Source: Pseudomaricurvus alcaniphilus | GTDB lineage: Bacteria > Pseudomonadota > Gammaproteobacteria > Pseudomonadales > Cellvibrionaceae | Length of the DNA: 46,666 nt | Assembly: GCF_011440395.1 (NCBI RefSeq) | Contig: NZ_JAAOIX010000016.1 | Span: forward strand, 1-46,666 | Direction of reading: 5' to 3' | In this document: positions 8,491-17,067 of the stretch, one piece after another | How positions within the stretch are numbered: the first letter of the stretch is position 1 | How the letters are laid out: each line of letters starts with the position of its first letter | Notes under the pieces: model-generated | The model's database searches: none | Told to the model about the DNA's origin: nothing | Seen by the model: the letters and a program-made list of their open reading frames with translations, nothing else | Position numbers and translations under genes: made by a program

Positions 8491-9303
8491 ATGAAAATCC
8501 CACAGAACACATTTAAACAAGCGCTGCGTAATGGTCAACAGCAATACGGCTTTTGGCTCGGTCTTGCAAATCCATTGTCGGCAGAGCTCTGCGCCTATAC
8601 CGGTTATGACTGGCTGTTAATTGATGGCGAACATGCGCCGAATAACCTGCAAACCATCTTGGCTCAACTACAAGCTATTTCTGGTACGAGCAGCCATCCA
8701 GTTGTCCGTGTGGTTGAAGGCGATACCGCACTAATCAAACAGATGCTGGACATCGGTGCGCAAACTCTGCTGGTCCCCATGGTAGAAACTGCAGAACAGG
8801 CAGCCCAACTGGTGAAAGCCATGCACTATCCCCCAAACGGTGTGCGTGGTGTTGGTAGCGCGTTGGCACGAGCGTCTGGCTGGAATCAAATAACTGGCTA
8901 CTTTGCAGCAGTCGATGAGCAACTGTGCCTGTTAATACAAATTGAATCCGTTACCGGCTTGAACAACCTCGATGAAATTTTGAAGGTCGATGGCATCGAC
9001 GGCGTGTTTATCGGCCCTGCGGACCTTGCTGGCTCAATGGGTTATCTGGGCCAACCTGCACACCCGGAAGTGAAAGCTGCCGTAACTACCGCGACGCAAA
9101 AAATTATTGCCGCCGGCAAAGCGGTAGGCACCCTGGCAACCAACAAAGCGATTGCAACCGCCTATGAGCAGGCCGGCATGCAGTTTATTGCACTGGGTGT
9201 GGATACTCTAGTTCTTGCCACAACGGCCAGTTCTATCCTTAAGAATCACCTCAGCAAAGACGACAAGCAAGAGCCAAACAACAGCGGTAACGGGGCCTAT
9301 TAA
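8491..9303 (+). CDS. hpaI: 4-Hydroxy-2-oxo-heptane-1,7-dioate aldolase
   Basis: 270-residue class II aldolase of the HpcH/HpaI family. Recognisable are FWLGLANPLSAELCAYTGYD with DWLLIDGEHAPNN (catalytic His), VPMVETAEQAAQLV, GVGSALARASGW, and the metal-ligand stretch IQIESVTGLNNLDEIL followed by FIGPADLAGSMGY. It splits the hydrated intermediate into pyruvate and succinic semialdehyde; the GabD-type enzyme at 1646 can oxidise the latter. It is the last catabolic gene of the plus-strand hpa operon and is followed by a hairpin and the regulator gene hpaA. Confidence 0.94.
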   Translation: MKIPQNTFKQALRNGQQQYGFWLGLANPLSAELCAYTGYDWLLIDGEHAPNNLQTILAQLQAISGTSSHPVVRVVEGDTALIKQMLDIGAQTLLVPMVETAEQAAQLVKAMHYPPNGVRGVGSALARASGWNQITGYFAAVDEQLCLLIQIESVTGLNNLDEILKVDGIDGVFIGPADLAGSMGYLGQPAHPEVKAAVTTATQKIIAAGKAVGTLATNKAIATAYEQAGMQFIALGVDTLVLATTASSILKNHLSKDDKQEPNNSGNGAY

Positions 9304-9327
9304 GCGATCTCTGGCCCATCACGTAAA

Positions 9328-9346
9328 AGCGGCGCATTGTGCCGCT
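9328..9346 (+). terminator. Intercistronic hairpin between hpaI and hpaA
   Basis: AGCGGCGCATTGTGCCGCT can fold into an 8-bp stem (one G-U pair) with a three-base loop, 24 bp after the hpaI stop. A T-rich run (GTTTTTG) lies about 25 bp downstream rather than directly after it, so it is not a textbook terminator. It may attenuate read-through into hpaA or protect the upstream mRNA. Confidence 0.45.
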
Positions 9347-9437
9347 CAATGGCTGCTCGGTTTCTGTTTTTGCAGGTAATGACTACAATTCAGATAGCAC
9401 CGCTGCAACAGACAAAAGCCGAGTAACCCGCACGATA

Positions 9438-10358
9438 ATGACTGGCGAAAAAATCACAGACTGGATTCCCAATATCGTTCTTGGAGAGGACTACGATCAG
9501 CGCTACGCTGACAGTCTGATTCATTACGAAACCCTCGGGAATTTATCCGGCTTTTTCGGCCATGACATGCCGATTCATCGGCACGCGCAGTTTTTGCAGA
9601 TCCACTTTATCCGCAGTGGCCGGATCAATTTTCATATCGACGACCAGCTCTATCAATTTAGTGGCCCCGGCTGCTTTATGACGCCACCGGCGACCCCGCA
9701 TTCCTTTCACATCGACAGTAGCGCCGACGGTCATGTACTCACAATCCATGAAGTGTTGTGCTGGCAATTGATCAAAGATGGCATGGCTATAGAGTCCAGT
9801 TTTAATTTTAGTCAGGGCATCTGCATTGACCCGGCCAGGTTGGAAACCTCGCAACAGGGGCAATGGCTGTTGCTCACTCAGCTTTTTCAGCAAATTCGCA
9901 CTGAATGGCAAGCCGATCGAACCGCCAGATCAATCGCTATCGAAGACTATGTCCGGCTTATCCTTATTCAACTGATCCGGTTCGCCAAACAAGACAACCA
10001 GGGAACGACGGTCAACAACGACGAGTTGAACTTTTTTCGCCATTTTGCAAAGCTCATTGAAGACGAATTTCAACATCACCATCCATTACAATATTACGCA
10101 CAAATACTGGGTGTATCTGAGAGCCGACTCAACGGTATCTGTCAGAAAATTGCCAATCGATCACCGAAAAAAATTATTCATGATCGTTTAATACAAGAAG
10201 CCAAGCGGCTTATTACATTTAATGCACTTTCCAACAGTGAAATCTGTTTTCGCCTCGGCTTCAGCGACCCCGCCTACTTCTCACGCTTTTTTAAGCGACA
10301 AACAGGAACTACAGTGCAAATCTATCGAAAAACCAATCTAAATAATATGCCAAGCTAA
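9438..10358 (+). CDS. hpaA: AraC-family activator of 4-hydroxyphenylacetate-type catabolism
   Basis: AraC/XylS regulator of about 306 residues from the chosen ATG at 9438 (MTGEKITDWIPN). A GTG 99 bp upstream keeps the frame but adds residues with no family match. The N-terminal cupin domain holds MPIHRHAQFLQIHFIRSG and MTPPATPHSFHIDS, as in HpaA, which senses the aromatic acid. The C-terminal two-HTH domain is clear (LHYYAQILGVSESRLNGICQ-like first HTH, then LSNSEICFRLGFSDPAYFSR). It is co-directional with and downstream of hpaI and likely activates uptake or ring-hydroxylation genes, here not adjacent. Confidence 0.88.
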   Translation: MTGEKITDWIPNIVLGEDYDQRYADSLIHYETLGNLSGFFGHDMPIHRHAQFLQIHFIRSGRINFHIDDQLYQFSGPGCFMTPPATPHSFHIDSSADGHVLTIHEVLCWQLIKDGMAIESSFNFSQGICIDPARLETSQQGQWLLLTQLFQQIRTEWQADRTARSIAIEDYVRLILIQLIRFAKQDNQGTTVNNDELNFFRHFAKLIEDEFQHHHPLQYYAQILGVSESRLNGICQKIANRSPKKIIHDRLIQEAKRLITFNALSNSEICFRLGFSDPAYFSRFFKRQTGTTVQIYRKTNLNNMPS

Positions 10359-10392
10359 TCAATATTTGCCACATACAGCGCTGCAAACCATT

Positions 10393-11091
10393 CTATTGAA
10401 TTAAAAAAGGAATAACCATTAAAGCAAAAGATTTTGACGGATCAGTAAAACGTAGTTCATCTGGGGCAAGATTTTCCTTGTAATAATCACTACTAAACTC
10501 TATTTGCAAGTGTTTTTTATCTGAAAATTCTATACTTCCAGCCCCGTCAAATGGTGCAACGATAAACTCCGTAACTCTTTCATCGTCTGCTGGCATGGGT
10601 TCCAACCTTTGTAATCGTTCTTTTGTACCCGGCCCAGCCAACCCAATTGGTGAATGCACATAAACCCAGTGATGAGCAAATTCCTCCTGTGTCATAACAC
10701 TGTTACGAACCGGCAGAGTGATAATTTTTAACGGGTCAGGCGAAAAATCGACCTCCCGCACCCATAATAGTGACGGTTTACCCGATAAGGTCATAGGCTC
10801 TGAAGCCAGCATGTCAGAGCAATAGAAATTCCAAAATTCCCGAAAAGCATATGATGAAAAATAGGTTATAGCATCCGCTTCACTAGCAAACCAAAATTCC
10901 TCAATAGCATCAAATTCAGCCGCTGGTGCGTTTTGAATTGGAATAGCACCAGGAATTCCACGATTATGCACATGGCTTACGACAACTGAATTTTCTTTAA
11001 TACTAGCCCAAGGTAGAGCAACCCATTTGGCTGAAAATTGATCCAATGAAAATTCTGCAGATAACGAAAGCAACAATATAACTTTGTACAT
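10393..11091 (-). CDS. EthD-domain protein, two tandem repeats
   Basis: 232-residue protein that looks like two EthD/dimeric alpha-beta-barrel repeats: one over residues 1-105 (QFSAKWVALPWASI, then AIEEFWFASEADAITYFSS) and one over 120-232 (MTQEEFAHHWVYVHSPIGLAG, then EFIVAPFDGAGSIEF). EthD proteins accompany oxidative catabolic genes, but their reaction is mostly unknown. It lies 19 bp downstream of the GMC oxidoreductase and is convergent with hpaA. Expression may be impaired because the upstream part of this unit is broken by IS remnants. Confidence 0.7.
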   Translation of the reverse strand: MYKVILLLSLSAEFSLDQFSAKWVALPWASIKENSVVVSHVHNRGIPGAIPIQNAPAAEFDAIEEFWFASEADAITYFSSYAFREFWNFYCSDMLASEPMTLSGKPSLLWVREVDFSPDPLKIITLPVRNSVMTQEEFAHHWVYVHSPIGLAGPGTKERLQRLEPMPADDERVTEFIVAPFDGAGSIEFSDKKHLQIEFSSDYYKENLAPDELRFTDPSKSFALMVIPFLIQ

Positions 11092-11110
11092 TTCCCCTCC
11101 TTACCAAGAC

Positions 11111-12731
11111 TTAAAATTGAATTCGCTCTCTACCCTGTATTAAATCCGCGGCTTTCTCACCGATCATAATACAAGGAATATTTGTGTTGCCACCAGTCAG
11201 CAATGGCATTACCGAGGCATCGGCCACACGCAGCCCCTCTACCCCACGAACACGAAGCTCCGGGTCGACCACCGCATCAGGGCCCTGTCCTATCGCACAG
11301 GTACCCACTGGATGTTGTCCGATCCGGGTAGCTTGTCGCAAAAAAGCTCGCATGGCCTTTTCGGTATCAATCTGATTGCCCGGTACCAATTCCTCTTCCA
11401 TAAGACTTTTCTGAGGTTCCTGAGCATAGATTTCTCGGGCCTGTAGCATGCCGCGCACCATGCTATTCAGATCTTCAGGTTCATCATAAATGTTATAAAA
11501 AACTTTGGGGGTATCCATGGGGTCAGCTGAACGCAATTTAACCCAGCCGCGGCTTTTCGGGTGAAAAGGACCCAGTAGGCATACAAAACGGTGAACAGCA
11601 GATTTGGTAATCAAGGGGAACCAAGGCAGCGAGTCCAGCCCGACCGACGTGGCCACCATCTGAATATCAGGTTGTGCCAAATCAGGTTGAGTTCGTGTGT
11701 AAATCGTTGCATGGCGCCCGTTGTTAACAAAGGGGCCTTTTTTAAATAACAACCATTGCAAACTCGCAAGGGCAGCCCGGTCGTAACGCAAATAACGCAG
11801 CAGCGTTTCTGTGGTTTTCGCCTTCCATATAAGGGGGGCGATTGGGTGCTCTTGCAGATTACGCCCCACACCAGGCAAATCAGCGACGGAGTCGATACCC
11901 AGCTCACGCAGTTCGTCTGCAGGCCCCACTCCAGAGAGCAGCAACAGTTGCGGTGATCCAATGGCACCACTACATTAAGACAATCTCTTTATTGGCTTTT
12001 ATGGTTTCAATATAGCCGTTAATTTCAACTTCGACACCTACCGCACGTTTATCCTCAAACAGAATGCGTAACACTCGAGCATCGGTTTTAATCGTCAAAT
12101 TAGCCCGGGAGCGTGCAGGCTTAAGGTAAGCGCGAGCGGTATCGCACCGTTCACCTTCGCCGATAGTTAATTCAATACGGCTAATACCCTCATCTTCTTC
12201 AGCATAAGGGTCGGTGGCGCGTTTGTGTCCAGCGGCGACAGCAGCCTGCTCCAAAGCCTCGTACTGCAAAATTGGGGTATCCACTTGCATAACACTAACA
12301 GGACCTTTGCTGCTGTGATATTTGCTGTCGCCACGCCAGCTGTTTTCCAAGCGTTTAAAATAGGGTAAGACATCACGGTAGCCCCAGCCGGTAGCCCCCA
12401 ACGCTTCCCATTTGTCATAATCTTGCCAATGTCCCCGCGTATAAATCATGCCATTGATGGTCGGACTACCGCCAAGGCCATTACCGAACAAAGCTTCCAT
12501 ATTACGATTATTTAGTCCTGGCTCGTCATCTCCAGTTATGCTAAAAGCCACTGTTTTATCTTGGTGTGTAACGGGAAATGCCAACGGAAGACGCTGAGTA
12601 AAACGCCCCCGGCTGCGCTTTCCTCGTTCTAACAAAAGCACTTTGTTGGCGCTATTTTCTGTTAAACGGCTGGCGATCACCGCCCCGGCCGATCCAGCGC
12701 CGACTACAATATAATCATAATAAGACATCAT
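11111..12731 (-). pseudogene. GMC-family FAD oxidoreductase, one-base frameshift
   Basis: Two frames together give one glucose-methanol-choline oxidoreductase of about 540 residues. The first part has the FAD motif YIVVGAGSAGAVIASRL and GNGLGGSPTINGMIYTRG and ends at a TAG at 11970. The second begins in another frame with SGVGPADELRELGI and ends with the family C-terminus HPVGTCAIG and GGNTNIPCIMIGEKAADLI. Removing one of the two T bases at 11975-11976 restores KEIVLCSGAIGSPQLLLLSG, exactly the family consensus. The lesion is therefore a 1-nt insertion. ATG at 12731 or 12728 is the likely start. GMC enzymes oxidise primary alcohols; the substrate here is unknown. Confidence 0.87.
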
Positions 12732-12917
12732 TAATTCCAATCACTAAAGCTTTTTTAATTAGCTTTTTTACGCCATCATCTACCTGATATAGCGAGGGTT
12801 TCTAACTACGTTCTGGTTAGCAGAGACTTATAAAAACAACGTCCTTGTTGCGTTGAGTTTCAGCTGGTTATCGTAAACTCCGAAACACCTGAAACTTAAC
12901 CATAAAGTCAGGACTAA

Positions 12918-13157
12918 CTACTCAAAGTTGTAGCCAAATCTAATACCGAAGGTTCGTGGGTCTCGCACATAAACAGAAACCGGAGCATAGATCGTGCTAG
13001 GGGTGTTCCCACCCACTCGCACTGCCTCATCGCGGATGTTATGGATATAGGCTCCCAAGCTCCAATTATCATCTGAGCTGAAATAAGTCAGACTGTAATC
13101 TGTCAGCACATAAGATTCCATTTTAGTGTTGTCCGCGTGAGCATTTTCAGTCCAAAA
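12918..13157 (-). pseudogene. TonB-dependent receptor, C-terminal fragment
   Basis: The last roughly 75 residues of a TonB-dependent outer-membrane receptor. The run YVLTDYSLTYFSSDDNWSLG, then AYIHNIRDEAV, and a final beta strand DPRTFGIRFGYNFE with terminal aromatic-Asn-Phe-Glu are typical of the barrel end. The coding sequence is cut at about 13157-13163, where an IS3-type transposase fragment begins on the other strand. The plug and most of the barrel are absent from the window. It lies upstream of the GMC gene on the same strand, so uptake and oxidation were once one unit. Confidence 0.8.
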
Positions 13158-13381
13158 GTGTTGGTGCTTGTTGGGATAATGCAGTCGTGGAAAGATTCTT
13201 TGGTAGTTTGAAGCACGATTGGATTTTAAAAGTCGCACAACCGACGCGTGAACAGATGAAAAAAGATGTCGCGGATTATATTCGCTACTACAACAATGAC
13301 CGGCTGCACACGGCTAATAACAGCATGACACCGGTCAACTACGAATTGTCTGAAAGAAAAGTGTCCGGCTTGGGTTGACCA
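13158..13381 (+). mobile_element. IS3-family element remnant (3' end of orfB plus right inverted repeat)
   Basis: From about 13163 the plus strand encodes GACWDNAVVERFFGSLKHDW and RYYNNDRLHTANN, the C-terminal catalytic Glu region of an IS3-family OrfB, ending at 13378. The terminal sequence GTGTCCGGCTTGGGTTGACCA closes at 13381 and matches the end of the intact element at 19812 (TGTCCGGTTTTTGTTGACCA read inward to outward). The protein is similar but not identical to that copy, so this is an older relative. The 5' part is missing; its left edge is the breakpoint in the TonB receptor gene. Confidence 0.85.
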
Positions 13382-13531
13382 GAACAACCGGCTTTGTGTT
13401 TAATGATGGGGTTGTTAGTATGGATCATGAGAGTTACCTTTTTGTTTTGATTTAAGATTCGACACCTTTATCAAAACGGGTAACTCTCTCTTTTTCAAGA
13501 TGATGTGTCGGATCTGGTCTGAACTTCTACA
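13382..13531 (-). mobile_element. IS481-like element remnant (5' end with start of transposase)
   Basis: On the minus strand a possible terminal repeat (TGTAGAAGTTCAGACCAGAT, ending at 13531) leads to a good ribosome site (AAGG) and an ATG at 13428. The reading MIHTNNPIIKHKAG resembles the N-terminus of IS481-type transposases. It is cut after about 15 codons exactly where the IS3 remnant ends at 13381. This suggests an IS3 element once inserted into an IS481-type element. Family assignment from so few residues is tentative. Confidence 0.5.
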
Positions 13532-13735
13532 TTTTAGCTAAGTTCTCTTTTTAAGGAAGGGTTCTCCTGCTTACTATTCATGGTCTTACTAATTATATTC
13601 TTACAATCAGCTATTGATCGATATAATTTAATTATTACTAACAATTCAGCTATAAAAAAAGGAGAGATAGGTGACAACATCTATCTCTCCCAAAGTGACA
13701 ACAACCTCTAGAATTATTTAATGTACTTTTTCGGA
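13532..13735. other. Non-coding stretch between IS remnants and the PCMH-type operon
   Basis: AT-rich sequence with no convincing coding frame. Together with the IS remnant to its left it forms a gene-poor gap of about 350 bp. The only clear element is the strong minus-strand terminator at 13654-13690. Confidence 0.7.
13654..13690 (-). terminator. Rho-independent terminator of the 13736-19538 operon
   Basis: GGAGAGATAG at 13661-13670 pairs perfectly with CTATCTCTCC at 13681-13690 across a 10-base loop. On the minus strand the stem is followed by seven T residues (A-run at 13654-13660). It lies about 45 bp beyond the stop of the OYE-like gene. Confidence 0.88.
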
Positions 13736-15028
13736 CTATATTACCTTACGAACACCACGAATTGCTCTATCAGCTAAATTCATAAGATGCTTATTTCCGG
13801 TAGCCCACACAATAAAATTCTGAATACCATTAGATTTTTTTGCTTTTGGATCTTCCTGACCCATCTCTGGATTCTTATGACAAGCAACAGGAGCATTAAT
13901 CATTAAGCGACGGAGACAAGAATTAGAATGGTCACACCAAACTATCTCATTTTCACGCCCCTGAATTATTTTATTTGCATAATCTGGGTCTGCAAGCATT
14001 TGCCTTGCCAACATATTAGCATCTACATATCCGGCATTAATTGCTTCAGCAGCTTGCCTTGGATCAGGGGTACTAGATAAAAATAATTTAATATTATTGC
14101 CCAATGCTTTACGAAATACCTGAGGCTCTCCATGGGCTAACATATTTCCGGATTCGCTAGGAACGTTATCTCTCATTGATTCGTAATTACCATCACTCAA
14201 TGAAATGAAATCTAAGCCTGAGCAAGCTATATATGATGCGACATCAGCGAAGCCAGAAGCGTCTTGTCCTAATGGACTGTGATCATTAACACTAATACGA
14301 ATACCAATTGGAAAACCGGTGCCCACTTCGCTTCTTACGGCTGCAACTACATCCCTTAAAATACGTGCTCGGTTCTCAGTAGAACCTCCATATTCATCAT
14401 TGCGTTTATTTGTAAGCGGCGAAAGAAAAGACGAATAGAAGTAACACATATGTGCTCCAATTTCTACTCCATCAAAACCTGCTGCTTTAGCTCGTTTAGC
14501 AGCAGAGACTACACTCTCTTCAATCTCTTTTATTTCAGCAGATGTAGCTTCCTTAGGATATGGAGTCACACGACCTCCCGGAATATATAGATTATCCGGC
14601 AAACCATTTGAACCAATATCTACCGACTTAGAACTAGCCGCTATTATTTCTCTTCCCTTTCGGGGAACCCCCATGCGTCCGAAACTTGGGAAAAGTTGAG
14701 CAAATATAGCTGTATCATGTTCATGAACAGCGTCGGTCAAACGTTTCAAGTCATTAACAAATTCGTCTTTATCGAAACGAAGGTTAGGTGTAAATGGAGA
14801 CTCACCCCAGGCCCGCTCGCTACAGACCGATCCTCCCACAATTGCTAAACCAATACCTCCTTGTGCTCTTCGCTTAAGAAATGCTATGGTTTGCTCACTT
14901 GGACGTCCATCATCTGTAGGTCGAAGAACTGCCATCGGTCCAAGAATGAAACGGTTTTTAATAGAAAGGCCGTTAATTATTAGTGGTTTTGTCAAAATAT
15001 TTACACTATCACTTGTAGTCATTCTCAT
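13736..15028 (-). CDS. Old Yellow Enzyme-like NADH:flavin oxidoreductase
   Basis: 430-residue FMN TIM-barrel protein. N-terminal LSIKNRFILGPMAVLRPTDDGRPS, central GFDGVEIGAHMCYFYSSFLSPLTNKRNDEYGGSTENRARIL and the late phosphate-binding region are family hallmarks. Residues of the NR/HAH region that bind substrate are replaced by AHMCYF. After the barrel comes a Cys-rich tail (WCDHSNSCLRRLMINAPVAC-HKNPEMG) that resembles the iron-sulfur segment of 2,4-dienoyl-CoA reductases but has only three of the four canonical Cys. The FAD/NAD domain of the long family members is absent. It is the last gene of the PCMH-type operon and has a paralogue at 44538. The likely role is reduction of an activated C=C bond. 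Confidence 0.85.
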   Translation of the reverse strand: MRMTTSDSVNILTKPLIINGLSIKNRFILGPMAVLRPTDDGRPSEQTIAFLKRRAQGGIGLAIVGGSVCSERAWGESPFTPNLRFDKDEFVNDLKRLTDAVHEHDTAIFAQLFPSFGRMGVPRKGREIIAASSKSVDIGSNGLPDNLYIPGGRVTPYPKEATSAEIKEIEESVVSAAKRAKAAGFDGVEIGAHMCYFYSSFLSPLTNKRNDEYGGSTENRARILRDVVAAVRSEVGTGFPIGIRISVNDHSPLGQDASGFADVASYIACSGLDFISLSDGNYESMRDNVPSESGNMLAHGEPQVFRKALGNNIKLFLSSTPDPRQAAEAINAGYVDANMLARQMLADPDYANKIIQGRENEIVWCDHSNSCLRRLMINAPVACHKNPEMGQEDPKAKKSNGIQNFIVWATGNKHLMNLADRAIRGVRKVI

Positions 15029-15088
15029 AGAAACATCTCTTCACTATATTATGTATTTTTTAATAGGATTATCTAGAAGCAATATCAG

Positions 15089-15862
15089 TTACATGACAGC
15101 ACTAGCTCCACCATCTACAGGGATATTTATACCGGTTACCCAACTAGCTTCATCAGAAGCAAGATATACCCCGGCCCAAGCAACAGTTTTTGGGTTACCA
15201 GGTTTACCCGTTAAAGTACGCTCTACTATGGAGTTGACAGGTGCGTCCTTACCCAACTCCTGATACATTGCTTTAATTGGAGGTGTATCCATGACTCCAG
15301 GACTTACAGAGTTAACCCTAACTCCAACTGCCATACCCTCGGCAGCCAATTGACGTGTAAGAGCAAGAACTGCACCTTTAGCTGCTGAATGGGCTGCCTG
15401 AGGAAGGGTTCTTGCTCCTTGAATACCAGCTACTGAAGCAATGTTAACAATGGCCCCTTGTGATTTAGTTAAATATGGCCAAGCTGCCTTACATGCATAC
15501 CAAACAAGATCTAGCTCATTCTTAATGGTAAAAAGGTAATCTTCATCACTTTGTGTTTTAAAAGAGCCAAAACGCGGCAAACTAGCATTGTTGTATAAAA
15601 CATCTATACGACCATATTTTTCTGCTGCCGATTTTATCCACTCTGAAACCTGTTTAGGATCTGTTAAGTCTAGTGGAGTTGTAACATCAATTTTAAATCC
15701 ATCAGCTTTTATTAAGTTAAGTGTTTCTAAAGATGTATCAGGGTTTATATCGCAACCTACCACCACTGCTCCTTCACTTGCTAAAAGCCTTGCTGTTTCT
15801 CGACCCATTCCACTACCGATACCAGTCAATAACACTACTTTATCTTTAAGGCGCTCAGTCAT
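15089..15862 (-). CDS. Short-chain dehydrogenase/reductase, atypical catalytic residue
   Basis: 257-residue classical SDR. The cofactor motif TGIGSGMGRETA, the acidic GCDINPD after beta-2 (favouring NAD(H)), NNASLPRFG, IVNIASVAG and the VNSVSPGVMDTP segment are all present. In place of YxxxK the protein reads AAHSAAKGAV, so the catalytic Tyr is His (codon CAT). The Lys and the Ser of the tetrad remain. It lies 60 bp upstream of the OYE-like gene and 17 bp downstream of the MFS gene in one operon. Oxidation of an alcohol formed by the VAO-type enzyme is a reasonable guess. Confidence 0.88.
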   Translation of the reverse strand: MTERLKDKVVLLTGIGSGMGRETARLLASEGAVVVGCDINPDTSLETLNLIKADGFKIDVTTPLDLTDPKQVSEWIKSAAEKYGRIDVLYNNASLPRFGSFKTQSDEDYLFTIKNELDLVWYACKAAWPYLTKSQGAIVNIASVAGIQGARTLPQAAHSAAKGAVLALTRQLAAEGMAVGVRVNSVSPGVMDTPPIKAMYQELGKDAPVNSIVERTLTGKPGNPKTVAWAGVYLASDEASWVTGINIPVDGGASAVM

Positions 15863-15879
15863 TTAAATCCTCTGATTAA

Positions 15880-17067
15880 CTATTTAATTATTTTTGTTCG
15901 ATTTTTTGTGCCAATGTAAAAACTCATAGCCGACATTACACCAAGCACTACCGCTGCCCATCCAAGACTGCTATAACCTATATGCTGTGCCAGAACGCCT
16001 CCAATTAATGGTCCTGTAGCGGATCCCACCATAACCATGACTGGTGTAGCTGCAACAACTCGCCCTGATGGATCTTGTTTTGAGAGAACCCCAAAGGCAA
16101 AAACATGGGTAAAAGTCACTATTGAAATTAAAATTGAGGTGGTAACTATATAAAGCCCATATCCATTAAATTGCGTTACTAAAAAAGCTGATATAGCTTG
16201 AATAATAGGGCCTGCAATAATTACACTTGTTGCAGGCAAATGTCGCTCTAGCAATCCTGATAGTGCTACTGGGATGAGATTAACAAAACCACTCACCACT
16301 AAAACTGTTGTAACTTGCTCAGAACTAAATCCTTGAGAATTCCCTACTCGTTCGATAAATCCAAAAACCATTGAATGGGATACCATCAATAAACTAACTC
16401 CTGCGACGGTAAACCAGACATACTTTGATATTCTGTATGCTTTTAAAGATTCATTAACAGCTGAGGATATAGTCGTTGGAAATGCCAAAACTGATGCAGC
16501 AGCAGCTGTTAGCATAATTCCAGACATTGTATAAAAGAAAACGTTTGGACCATGAGTTGTAACAAGTGGTGGTATTGAGGCCATCAAAAATATGGAAACG
16601 AGACTCAGAGTTGTAAACGCAATTGCAGCTGTTCTATGTGGGTTTTTTGTACAGCCCATAGTTCCATGAACTATTGAAAGACCACAGCCCACTGACAAAC
16701 CTGCAACAATGTGTACAGCTGCTAATGCTATGTATATATCTGATGTCGCAGGCATCGTTGCAAATGATATACAAGCAACAGTGTATGAAAGAGTAGTAAT
16801 TACTTTACGGTTTAAGCGAGTTACTCTAGGAGCAATAAACAGACTACTAACGACAACAGAACCTAAAAACAAAGTCAAAAGCAAACCTGCACTCTGAGGC
16901 TCTAATGCTAGCTGGCCGACTAACACAATACCTACCCAAATTGGTAATGCTGTTATGTCCATTAGACCTGCACAGTGCCCTATTACTAAAGCGGCAATCC
17001 CTTTACGTGTTTCATGCAACGCACTGCCATTAACATCATTAGACTGATCAAAAGTAGATGTGTGCAT
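15880..17067 (-). CDS. MFS transporter
   Basis: 395-residue integral membrane protein with about 12 hydrophobic segments spread over the whole length, the size and spacing of the major facilitator superfamily. The stretches GLLLTLFLGSVVVSSLFIAP and HVFAFGVLSKQDPSGRVVAA mark helices and loops. The start codon overlaps the stop of the cytochrome c gene (TAATG), so it is translationally coupled. The cargo is unknown; from context it would move the aromatic substrate or product of the operon across the inner membrane. Confidence 0.85.
   Translation of the reverse strand: MHTSTFDQSNDVNGSALHETRKGIAALVIGHCAGLMDITALPIWVGIVLVGQLALEPQSAGLLLTLFLGSVVVSSLFIAPRVTRLNRKVITTLSYTVACISFATMPATSDIYIALAAVHIVAGLSVGCGLSIVHGTMGCTKNPHRTAAIAFTTLSLVSIFLMASIPPLVTTHGPNVFFYTMSGIMLTAAAASVLAFPTTISSAVNESLKAYRISKYVWFTVAGVSLLMVSHSMVFGFIERVGNSQGFSSEQVTTVLVVSGFVNLIPVALSGLLERHLPATSVIIAGPIIQAISAFLVTQFNGYGLYIVTTSILISIVTFTHVFAFGVLSKQDPSGRVVAATPVMVMVGSATGPLIGGVLAQHIGYSSLGWAAVVLGVMSAMSFYIGTKNRTKIIK

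Noticed and set aside
7655-8512. 285-codon minus-strand frame opposite hpaH
   Set aside because: hpaH on the plus strand has full family motifs and operon overlap; the antisense frame has none.
9339-9437. GTG start extending HpaA by 33 residues
   Set aside because: The extra residues overlap a hairpin region and do not resemble AraC-family sequence; ATG 9438 fits the family N-terminus.
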